Shown here in pieces: positions 32,778 to 43,160 of a stretch of DNA of 64,000 bases. How positions within the stretch are numbered: position 1 is the stretch's first letter; every line of letters begins with the position of its first letter. A model generated the notes under the pieces. It was not told where the DNA came from. It ran no database searches and saw nothing but the letters and a program-made list of their open reading frames with translations. The position numbers and the translations under genes were made by a program. The DNA is from Akebia trifoliata (Eukaryota; Streptophyta; Magnoliopsida; Ranunculales; Lardizabalaceae), in the NCBI GenBank assembly GCA_017979445.1, contig CM030705.1, positions 10,764,679 through 10,828,678 of the forward strand. The letters run 5' to 3'.

Positions 32778-34798
32778 ATTAAAGTAAGTTGAGATACATC
32801 AAATTGTATTGGTGTTGTAGTTACGATGATTATTGATGTAGATAGACTTGTTTATACTTATCTTAATGCTTAAGATCAATTTAAGATGTGTCGAAAAAAG
32901 AAATCAACAACATTGATTGAGTCAATTTTATTTGACTAAGTCAACTCAACCCAATCTTTGACTGGTACACAAGACCTAGCCAAACTTCTCTTATGACTCT
33001 TTCTTTTATTGAGTTTCTATATTTTAAGTTTCTTAAGTAGTCTTAGTTAGTTTCTATTTCAATTTTAGAAATTTTTTTTTTCTAATTTGTTTTATATTTA
33101 CCTTCCTAAAATTTGTTTTTATTCTTTCGATTATAATTAGAAGTCATTTTAATGTCTAAATTGAATTTTAGTAAGATTAGAAGGTTAGTAATATGTTATA
33201 CATAGATTAAGAAATTACTTTTTTAGTATTTTAGAAGGTTTTTAAATTGTTATGAAGGAATTATCTGTATAAGAACTTCCAATAAATAAATTCTGAAGTT
33301 AGTTTTTTTGAAGATTGATTAATAAAAAAAAAGGAAGAGATTTTTTTTTTTTCAATTTATTTGTTTATTTATTTATTTAAAGTATAAGAACCCGATAGTA
33401 TTTTTGGTTGATTTTCATAAATCTCAAACGTAGATTGAAGTTTCTAGTCTGTTTTCTTCGACAGAGAGATTCTCCATTACTCTTTGTTTTTGGGATTTCA
33501 CCTTAAAATCAGATTTTTAACATAAACTCCAAGTTTGTGTGTTTTACCCTACGTCAATTATGCGGTTATGTTAATTGAATCAATGTAACTATAACCTATT
33601 TAATAGAAACATCACCGGATATCAATGTATTTGGGAATTCAATTTATCTATCCTTCATATGGTATCAGATAACCGTTGATCATTTGATCAAATTCAAAAG
33701 ATCTTGGAGTCCTTTGATATTCGACATCACTGTCGTCTCTGTTGAACCTTAGTTTCAGTGTTTCTTATCCACTTCATTCCTCAAATCCATCATCCATCAC
33801 TGCATATTATCAACAACCAAACTTTGCCCCCCCACCCGCCAACCTTTATTTCCATTGGTACCCTCACCATACACAATACTTGTAGATTCTAATTCTTCAA
33901 TTGGAATCGAGACCTTTGTGTTCAAGGAGAAAGTCATATTTGTTGAACACACGTCGGTTTCATACCTCTTCCCATGTTGATTTGATTGGAACTCTGCAAG
34001 TTGTTTGTTATATATGTGTAGCCTTTCATGCTTCATCAACCATTTCACCCTACACATCCAATCCATCAGTCCACACCAACTTTGGATTTGATTTGTTGTG
34101 GTTCACATACATCCATATCACTTGTATTTATTTGTGTAAGAAGAATGAGAAAAATAAAAATAAAATCCACCACTATCGCTTACAGCTACAAGAAAAGTCC
34201 AAAGTCCATGAACTCAAGATAAGCCCAATCGACGCCATTGCCAATGCCAATGACCGAGCTTACAAAGGAATCGGCATTGAACCCATTTATTAGTTCATTG
34301 TAGACAATTTCCTTGTTTTATTACTCTTAAATTAACATTTGTTAGGTTTTGATCTAGCCTAAACCGACAATTGACCCAATCAAGGTCCATTCGAGTTGAG
34401 CGTATCGCTCCTTGTCTTTTACACACAAGGATATTGTCAATTCTCTCTCTTAGATAACAATCAAGTTGAATTCTTCATCTCCATCAAGTACATGGAATTA
34501 GCAATCAGATTCACCAAAATTATGACGATATCAATCAAGCACGATCGATGTTTTTGACTATCTATCCACAATCACATCTTAACACAAGGGCCTTAATTTA
34601 TGTAATCAATCACATATTTCTTAATCTAAAGAACATGCGATTGCGAGATGGTATTATAAGGGTAGTTATGTAATAACTTATTAAAGTGAGTTGAGATGCA
34701 CGAAATCATATTGACTAATCAACGAATATCTAGCTTAAACGTGAATTAGAAAATATTTTATATTAACCATATGATAAATAATGGAGTTGTGATAATCT
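32778..34798 (+). other. Probable LTR-retrotransposon debris, no gene
   Basis: TGGTATCAGA at 33660-33669 matches a tRNA-Met primer-binding site and follows ...CCTTCATA, so sequence before it may be an LTR (left end not found) and 33670-34300 internal debris. A 130-codon plus frame at 33901-34293 has no recognisable domain. The rest is AT-rich. Confidence 0.35.
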
Positions 34799-34911
34799 AA
34801 CGCCCCCATCACAAAATCATAGATAATTTGCCTCAGGATGCACAAGAAAAGATTTATGATTCTGTGTTTCCTGAGGCAAATGATTTACAATTTTGTTATG
34901 GGGAGCGTATG
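34799..34911. mobile_element. Foldback element B (shared-core group)
   Basis: CGCCCCCATCACAAAATCAT...TTTGCCTCAGG pairs with CCTGAGGCAAATGAT...AACAAAATTGT...GGGGAGCG on the right. The loop holds CACAAGAAAAGATTTATGAT, a form of the shared core. Confidence 0.7.
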
Positions 34912-35804
34912 TCGAGGAGGGGGGGGTGTTTAACCCTCTGATACCATTTTCACCGACATCCGTGATTATATACTCTATGACAATTTTCACTTTAGCATCC
35001 TTTTTTCTAGACGTCCAAAGTACTCTTTTAAGATTTGAACATGAAATCTTATTCTAGCTATCTACTATTAGATATGAACTTAATTGATACACTTAGTGTG
35101 AGCCTGAGCCAAGTTATGTAACACATGAGTTGAGTCTGGGTTAGAATATCTCAAATTGACCATAGTTCAGGATGAGAGTTTGGGCAACCTTGCTCAATCC
35201 AAATCTGAGGTTATATTTTTAAAGTGTCTTTTAGTTATTTCTTATTTGTTCTTGATTAAATATAAAATTTTAATTAAAATAATTTCAGAGTTGTACTACA
35301 AGTCCTAATCCTCGTGTCTTAATTGATTGACTTTTTTTTTTTTAACAAAAAAAAACAAAGAAAAAAAAACCATGTCTTAAAAAGAAAAAAGAAAAAAAAG
35401 ATAAATAAAGTCACGCATCACAAATCATTTAAATAGTCAACTTTGGAAAATATTTATACACATTTTTGTAAGATCATCCAATAATTTTGGTCTAAATTAT
35501 TTGTTAAAATAACATATTATTTAACATATAGTATACACATCTACAACATAGCCGGTGGCTGGGATAGGCATTATTAAGGCTTAGCCCAACCAGAATCCAA
35601 TGTGCTGAAAAAAGAGCTGCGTTGGACTGACCTCTAGCTTGTACCTCATATTGCACATCTGGTCACATCAGCATTATTCGCTGAAAAATTATTGATTCAA
35701 TCCCTACCACGATCTCAAACCCCTAAGGCCCGGTTAGCAGACCAATGGGCTTAATTGTTGGTCTGAAATAGGTAAAAAAGCCCAGACACGTTTAACATAT
35801 TTTT

Positions 35805-35918
35805 AGAGAGATGCTATTGCCACACCAGTTTTTGCTAATGCCACACCAATTCCAATGTGGAGGAATTGTACACAGTTGGGTGGCGTTAGCAAAAGTTAGT
35901 GTGGTAATAGTAACTCTC
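35805..35918. mobile_element. Foldback MITE upstream of histone H3.3
   Basis: GAGAGATGCTATTGCCACAC...TTTTTGCTAATGCCAC pairs with GTGGCGTTAGCAAAA...GTGTGGTAATAGTAACTCTC. Its position corresponds to a site in the pseudogene copy where no such element exists. Confidence 0.7.
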
Positions 35919-36292
35919 TTTTATAAGGAATTCTGGCCCTGGATTTGGCTCCTTGATCTTGTACCATACAGAGATATTAGAAAGTAAATTCTATTAATAT
36001 TATTCCCACATTGGATTTGGCCCTTTTTTTAAAAAAAAAATACAAAAATTGGGAGAATCCAGTATTCCCCTCTTTCACACAGACGGAAACTATGGGGATT
36101 GTTTCAACCAATCAAAATCCAGTATTCACACTCAGCAATCCGCACCACAGTCTAACACCACATCTCATCCGTTCACTGTGGTCCAGAAAACACATAAATA
36201 GTTAATATCCGCCGTCAGATACGTACCAGAAAAAACACAATGGAAATGAATCGCAACCGTTAAATGATAAGATATTGCTGGTACTCAGGGTC

Positions 36293-36300
36293 TATAAATA
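36293..36300 (+). promoter_or_regulatory. TATA box of the histone H3.3 gene
   Basis: TATAAATA, about 610 bp before the ATG and about 85 bp before the leader-intron donor at 36381. Upstream at about 36108 a CCAAT element (ACCAATCAAAATCCAG) is conserved in the pseudogene copy. Confidence 0.6.
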
Positions 36301-36380
36301 GTAATTAACGATTTCAACTTTCAAACTTTCGTTGGTTCGTGTGATTTGAAGAGAAGCTTTTCTGTTCGAAGGAAAGACAG

Positions 36381-36904
36381 GTTCGTTGATTTCCTCCTCT
36401 CCTCTCCTCGTTTAATTTTATTGAGTTAGGGTCAGGACTAGGGTTTCGATTTATTGGATATTATGCTCTTCATCTCCTGTTTTAATTTGGTTATTATTTA
36501 GTGCAACCTAAATTAGGGTTAGGGTTTCTTCTCGATGTTCCTGATTATCGCTATGATTTCTCTTCTGTTTGCCAATTACCTTGGATGTTTGATCTTTGAT
36601 TTCTTTCGTCGGCTATATAATGTTTCAATCTTGGAGTTAGAGAAAGTTGGAGTATTAACGCTTTTGATTTAGAGTTATTAGGGTTTTGTTTTGTGTAGTT
36701 GGATAGATTTTCCCAAATTTGGGAAAACTCAGATCTGAAATTACATCTATTTTGTGTTTCTTGAATATTGGGTAAAATCCTCCCCCCCCCCCCCCTCTGA
36801 TTTATTGGCGGGTCTGTTAATACAATACTACTAAGATTAGAGGTAGAATAGCTCGTTTCTGTGTAGAAGTTTGTGAGATCTGATTGGTGATCTTGCACTT
36901 GTAG
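36381..36904 (+). other. 5' leader intron of histone H3.3 with telo-box motifs
   Basis: A donor follows GGAAAGACAG at 36380, and the acceptor TTGTAG ends at 36904, directly before the ATG. The intron contains TTAGGGTTAGGGTTT at about 36513-36527 and related AGGGTTT copies. Leader introns are known in plant H3.3 genes and can raise expression. Confidence 0.7.
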
Positions 36905-37628
<724 letters not shown>

Positions 37629-39004
37629 AAGATGTGTTGTTGTGAGGTGTCTTCTTTATTTGTTGCTTTTTTTTTTTTAGTAGTAGTTGATGACTCTGGT
37701 TAGTACAAATTGATGTGGGTAGTATTATATTATGAAGTGAAGCGAAGTGATTGTGGGATTTTTATATTTTACTTTTTTTATTTTTTTGGGTCTCTGGTGA
37801 ACAATGGGTTCTCTGTTTTAATGTCTCACTAATGTAGTTGTTGATTCCCTACCTTATGCATAGCGTGTCTATATTTTGCTTCCCAAGGGGTTTTTAAATT
37901 TTACTATCCCATTTTTCAAACAATGGAAGAAGGGACATGTTTTGTGAGCAGGGGCTGGCCTTTTGTTGATCATCACTACTTTTTACATACAGTGGGGTGA
38001 GGTGCAATTATTAATCTTGTAGGTAGGTAGGTTGATTGTCACAACCAAAAACCTATGAAAGAAGAAATCGCTACCTTTTCTAGAGCTTTAATTAGAAATT
38101 CCATTGCTCTAAACAAATTCTTAATGGACTACAATTCTAACATCTTTACTGAAATTCGAATATTGAAAGAGAATCAGGGAAGGTGATCTTAATGGCTTTG
38201 TAACCATTTCAGAAGATATATCAATTTTTATATTAATATAAGCTCTGTAACATATTTTTCCCCTCTTACAAGATGAGATTAATCTATAAGTTGATTGTGG
38301 AAGAAGAAATTGTGAAGTGTGTTCATACGCAAACTATCTTTTTATTTTTGGGACAGTTAAAAGGAGCTTGTGGTGGGATTTCTTTCTATTTAGTCCCTAA
38401 GTTTTAGGACTTGCTTAAAACTCTATTTAGTAAAATTATCTTTTCTAAACTGTTCCTAAACTCCATTAACCACATTTCTGACATTTCTAGATCCTATTGT
38501 TTTCATTAAAAAAATTGATTTTGGGAAATCCCAATTGAGTTTCAGAGACCATTCCGTTGGGAAAGTATTTAAGGAGGATGTCATTTTCAAGTTTAATATT
38601 TGAAGGTTTAAGTAAAAAAGTTGGGTTTTTCTTTGTTTTTTTTCTTGAAAATTGATCAAGATGTTCTTTTGATTTGAAACTATCTATAAGTCGTTATTTA
38701 TAATTTTTAGTTGATTCTTTTATGTATTTTAGTTTGAAAAACGAAGATGGATGGGTTTCATCAATGTTTGAGTTCACCAAATTTTTATTAAAAAATGTCA
38801 AACTCAATAATAAAATTTGGCAATCTCGTCAATGAAAATTGGTGAGCTTGGCAATAAATAAAATTGGTGAGCTTGCTAATAAAAAGTGGTGAGTTTGACA
38901 ATAAAAATGATGATTTTGATAATAAATAAAAATTAGTGAGTTTGTCTATAAAAATGTTGAGTACGAGACACTAAAAATGTTGACCTCCATAATAATAGAG
39001 CCAT
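37629..39004. other. H3.3 3' flank and intergenic DNA
   Basis: The 3' UTR probably ends before about 37900. AT-rich beyond; no gene. A tandem array (38795-38990) is listed separately. Confidence 0.4.
38795..38990. repeat. Degenerate tandem repeat, about 28-34 bp
   Basis: The phrase TTGGTGAGCTTGGCAATAAA and variants (GTGAGTTTGACAATAAAAAT) recurs about six times with drift. Confidence 0.65.
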
Positions 39005-39168
39005 GCTAGAGTAACAATAAAATTTACGTTCTCACATTGCTGATGTGGAGGTGCACACATAGCCATTGATGCTTTTTAATTGTATCTCGATGAAACGATC
39101 TATTATTCTATACATACATCCATGTTAGCAATGTGAGAATCAATGCCAGTTTAAATGTTACTCCAACA
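39005..39168. mobile_element. Foldback element E (shared-core group)
   Basis: Outer arms GAGTAACA...TTCTCACATTGCTGATGTGG and CATGTTAGCAATGTGAGAA...TGTTACTC pair. Core: GTGCACACATAGCCATTGAT ... TTGTATCTCGATGAAA. Confidence 0.8.
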
Positions 39169-39485
39169 TTTTTCTAAATAAAAAGTGGTAAGTTCACCAA
39201 TAATGGGCGACCATTAAGAAAAAAAAGTTTTGCAAAATAGATCATTCAAAATATAGGGACTATTTAGAAAAAATCCCTCTGTTAGAGTTCTTTAAATAAT
39301 TTTCCCTCTTTTTTTTTTTAAAGAGTTGATTTTTAAATATGGGGTTGATGTAGCAATATTGTATCATGGAAGTCATGGTAGAAAGACATGAAACAATAGG
39401 TCATTATAAGTTTGTTTGGATTTACATTATTTTTCCTAGGAATAACCTTCTTGGTTTAAAAACTGTTTAACAAGAAAAATATTTT

Positions 39486-39648
39486 ACTGCCTGCGTTGGA
39501 TATTAGGTTCAATACTGAGTTGACATGATAATGTATAAAGAACCATTGATTTTCTAATTTGTATCTCGAGAAAATGAATCTATGCTTATTTGTGTATTGT
39601 CAAAATCAACTCAGGTTAGATCCATTGTTGAATGTAGGCAGTGTCTGC
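39486..39648. mobile_element. Foldback element H (shared-core group)
   Basis: ACTGCCTGCGTTGGAT...ACTGAGTTGACA pairs with TCAACTCAGGTTAGATCCA...GTAGGCAGTGT. Core: AACCATTGATTTTC ... TTGTATCTCGAGAAAATGAA. Confidence 0.75.
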
Positions 39649-39765
39649 CATTCTTTTTATTATTAAGTTAGATAGTATTTAAATTGTTGAAATCAAGAGT
39701 ATTACAGAATTCTATAAATATGGGTAAGGAGGAGAGTTCAAATTCAATTTTATTCTTAGAAAATG

Positions 39766-39902
39766 CTAAAGTGACTGTACAAGACACTAAGCTGACGTCG
39801 AAGTGTGCATGGAACCATATATGTTTTTCCTTTGAGAAGTGAAAACATGTAGCTTCCTTGGACATCTCCACTTCAGCTCAATGTCTACTGCAGGGTGACA
39901 CT
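39766..39902. mobile_element. Foldback element I (shared-core group)
   Basis: GTGACTGTACAAGACA..AAGCTGACGTCGAAGTG pairs with CACTTCAGCTCAATGTCTACTGCAGGGTGAC. The core is diverged: GGAACCATATATGTTTTTCC. Confidence 0.65.
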
Positions 39903-40024
39903 TTATTCTTGAAGCTAACCTGACCCACCCCCTATTTAATCTGGAATTTGGGATCAACTATGTTGTGTAAAGTGAAACTTCACGGGCAGAGTTGATTGAT
40001 TCTCCTAGTTTACAATTTATTCAG

Positions 40025-40140
40025 GAATAATGATAACATGACTCCCCCCCTCAGACAACCTCCCCTCAAACTCTCCTGACGTGATTGTGCATAGAATCAT
40101 AGATTTTTTCCTTGGGATACACAATTGCACATAAGGAAAG
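40025..40140 (+). mobile_element. Foldback element J, one arm only
   Basis: TGACTCCCCCCCTCAGACAA...CTCTCCTGACGTGATTGTGC then core AATCATAGATTTTTTCCTTG and GGGATACACAATTGCACAT. The second arm is missing. The inverted relative K is at 61550-61640. Confidence 0.6.
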
Positions 40141-40823
40141 AAAATTGCAACTCTTTGTTTAGGGTGATTTTAGACACAAGCGGATTGAGTGAGGGCTGTG
40201 GGAGCACTTGCCCTCACAAGAATTTTCAAATTTTACGGATTAACATGCTATTGAGACGAATTTTAGTGACAGATAAAGAAATCTACTACTATTGCCTCCA
40301 CAACTATTTTTTTCACTCTTAGTTGTCCCTACAAATTTTTTTCTACTCTTGGTTGCCCCCATACAAGCAAAATCCTGACTCCGCCCTGTTTAGACAGGAT
40401 CCTCTATGTTTTGGTGAATATCAGAGATACCCATGCTTTCTTCAACCCATTGCCAAAAGCTCTTGATAATCTTTCTCCAAAAAATCAGGTATTCTCAAGC
40501 TTTTAAACATGTGTAAATTATTTTTAACCAATTCAATCTCGTCTTATATTTATAATTGTCAACTTTGTTTTTACTATTTTTGATCTCTTTTAAAATATTC
40601 TTGATTTTTCTAATAAAAAAAAATTTCGCCAAAAATCCTATCTTTCTCTTGAGATTTGAATGTTGGAGTAGATAAGATCTTTGGTTGAAAATCAGGGTTA
40701 AAAGTTTTTGTATCTTGAATGGATTTAGGGCAGAAAAATCAAGGTAAAATTCCGTTATTCTATTGAATGCATGTTTATTATTTAATTACATATAATATTT
40801 TTTAATAAAAAATTAAGAGTTGT

Positions 40824-40976
40824 GCTGAGGAACTTAGTTTTTCACCGTGTTTCACAGTGCACTGACGAGGAGGTGCACACATAACCATATATGCTTTTCA
40901 CTTGTATCTCGAGAAAATACATCTATGATCACCTAGATCAATGCATCGTGAAATACAGTAAAAACAAAGTCCCTGT
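40824..40976. mobile_element. Foldback element F (shared-core group)
   Basis: Arms around AGTTTTTCACCGTGTTTCAC and GTGAAATACAGTAAAAAC. Core GTGCACACATAACCATATAT ... CACTTGTATCTCGAGAAAAT, the clearest copy. Confidence 0.75.
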
Positions 40977-41048
40977 AAGATTTCCCAAAAACTAAATAGA
41001 TTACATCTTATAATGATTAAATTACTTCCACCTCTAATTGTTTTGCAA

Positions 41049-41275
41049 CCATGGTTTTTAAACTTGAGACCGAGATGTATCGTCCGAGTTAACTCGGTAT
41101 CAAAGTTGAACGAGACCAACTCACAAAATCATTTTTTTGACCGAGTTTTATGTCTCACGTACAATTTTTTGAGTTATCTCATGAGACGTCTTACACATAT
41201 CGAAAAACTCGTCCGAGACAACTCGGTATCAGAACTGAACAAGATGAGACGCGATACCGAATTTAAAAACCATGT
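41049..41275. mobile_element. Foldback MITE, ACTCGGTATC family, copy 1
   Basis: CATGGTTTTTAAACTTGAGA is mirrored by TTTAAAAACCATG; inside, GTCCGAGTTAACTCGGTATC and CGTCCGAGACAACTCGGTAT recur as direct copies. Copy 2 lies 460 bp downstream. Confidence 0.7.
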
Positions 41276-41354
41276 TTACAACTAAGATGGAGACCAGACT
41301 CTATTTTGATGAAAATTATCATCAAACAATTTCTAATGATTTCAAAAGGTCAAT

Positions 41355-41523
41355 CGTGCTGAAATGACTACGAAATTCTCTGTGTTTCACACTGTGCTGA
41401 TGTATAGGTGCTCACAGAACTATATATGCTTTTCACTTGTCTCTCGATGAAAAGCATCTATGGTTTCATATGCATCCACATCAGCACAATGAAAAACGGC
41501 AAATTTTCATAATCACTTCAACA
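41355..41523. mobile_element. Foldback element G (shared-core group)
   Basis: Arms GTGTTTCACACTGTGCTGATG and CACATCAGCACAATGAAAAAC pair; outer GTGCTGAAATGACTACGAAA mirrors TTTCATAATCACTTCAACA. Core ACTATATATGCTTTTCACTT ... CTCTCGATGAAAAGCATCTA. Confidence 0.78.
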
Positions 41524-41730
41524 TTTTCCTTAAAAAAAAAAAAAAAAAAGTTTAAAAATCAATCAAATCGCCTCTTTAACAATGGGTAAGGGGTCATCCT
41601 ACAAAGTACCTATACCCTGCATACCACTAAGTACTTGAAACTAGGGCTGACCTTAATAGTGATATAATATAAATTATTAAAATACATTATATAAATATTT
41701 AAAAAAAATTGTTCAAATCAAAAGCTTCTC

Positions 41731-41961
41731 ATGATTTTAAAACTCGATTTTGCGTCTCGTCTCGTCCATTCCATGCCAGATACCAACTCGTCTTGCATGA
41801 GTTTTCTGATACATTTGAGATGTCTCGTTCAAAATTTTGAAAAATGAATGTGGGATTTTAAATCTCATCCAAAAAACTGATTTGTCCGTTTGTCTCGTCC
41901 ATGCTTGATACCTAGGCAACTCGAGCGATACGTCTCAATCTCAAACGAGTTTTGAAACCAT
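41731..41961. mobile_element. Foldback MITE, ACTCGGTATC family, copy 2
   Basis: ATGATTTTAAAACTCG pairs with CGAGTTTTGAAACCAT; repeated CGTCTCGTC and GATACC phrases match the copy at 41049. Confidence 0.65.
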
Positions 41962-42291
41962 AAAGCATTTACACAAAAAACCTTCGTCTAATGGTAAATT
42001 ATTCTTTCATCCTTAAGCATTTCTCTTTCTCTTATATTCCATGTGATCTTGAATATAATAAAAAAGATCACATGGAAGAATCTACTCAAATAAGAATGAA
42101 ATCGGTGAGAAATTTAAATTAATAAAGAAGTGTAAAACTTCTCAAATGAGAAAGAAATTGGGGAGAATTTTAAATTTAGATTAAGAAGAAAGTGCAAACA
42201 ATGTTTCCAATCTCGGAAAATCATTTCATGATTGATAGTACTAACATGACTCGGGCGAGTCATCTTGGTAAGAAAGATTCTTTTTGAGTAG

Positions 42292-42450
42292 TGATAAACT
42301 TACGAGCTAAAAGGTACGTAGTCCATACACGGTTGACATGGCAAGTGCACAAAACCATAGATCTTTTTCATTGAGATACACAAGGAAAAATATATACCGT
42401 TCTCTACACTTACCACATCCATTACTGCATACATGTGTCATTTTATCATT
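42292..42450. mobile_element. Foldback element C (shared-core group)
   Basis: GTGATAAACTTACG...GACATGGCAAGTGCAC pairs with CTACACTTACCACATC...TTTTATCATTAG. Core AAAACCATAGATCTTTTTCA, TTGAGATACACAAGGAAAAA. Same arm family as element A at 7845. Confidence 0.72.
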
Positions 42451-42505
42451 AGTCTTTTTAAAATCATGAGTGCAAATCGTTCGATATTTGATTGGATGGC
42501 ATTTA

Positions 42506-42695
42506 GTGTGTGTTCTACAACACTTTTGAAGTTTGAATGGAGGTAGTCCACCTTTAAAATTCAGACTTCAAAAGCTTTAATATCTTTTATTTCATTTCAG
42601 ATTCTAGACTTTAAAATTGAAATTCAAAAGTTTTGAACCAGCAATCAAAATACAGAAAATAGTTTTAGACATCAAAAGTGTTTCTAAACATAGTT
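42506..42695. mobile_element. Harbinger-like MITE, first of an abutting pair
   Basis: Left GTGTGTGTTCTACAACAC and right end (complement ACTATGTTTAGAAACAC) pair. TTA lies on each side (42503-42505, 42696-42698); the second TTA is shared with the next element. Confidence 0.6.
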
Positions 42696-42698
42696 TTA

Positions 42699-42928
42699 GG
42701 GTATGTTTGATAACACTTCTGAAGTTTGGAAACGTTTGAAGTCTGCAACTAGAAATCAGACTTTAGAAGTTTTCATCCAGCACCCCCCATCGTTGGCTCA
42801 AGTCTTCTGAATTTGAGTTCTAAAGTCTAAAATTTGAACTGAAACAAACAGAAATAAAACTTCTAAAGTCTGAATTTTACAGGTGGACCACCTCCATTCA
42901 ATCTTCAGAAGTGTTACCAAACACACAC
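42699..42928. mobile_element. Harbinger-like MITE, second of an abutting pair
   Basis: GGGTATGTTTGATAACACTT pairs with AAGTGTTACCAAACACACAC. TTA flanks at 42696-42698 and 42929-42931. Interior repeats (AGACTTTAGAAGTTT / AACTTCTAAAGTCTGA) match the first element. Confidence 0.7.
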
Positions 42929-43160
42929 TTAGTTATAGAACTATTAACTTGGTGTCATATCTTTAGGGATATTTTTGTAATTAAACAATTAGAACAAAGG
43001 CTAAATACTCGGCTATTTTAGATCCATGCCCCTCTCTCTTGTAAAAATTTTCACTGCCCATTCAGGAAAACATTTCTTTGCAAGAATACCCTCTCCAAAA
43101 CGGACCTAACATTACCAAAACAGTTGCGTTGGTGGTTACTCTTAAGGTTAACAAACACTT

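Noticed and set aside
33901..34293. 130-codon plus-strand ORF
   Set aside because: No domain, low-complexity Lys/Asn stretch, and lies in retroelement debris; not reported as a gene.
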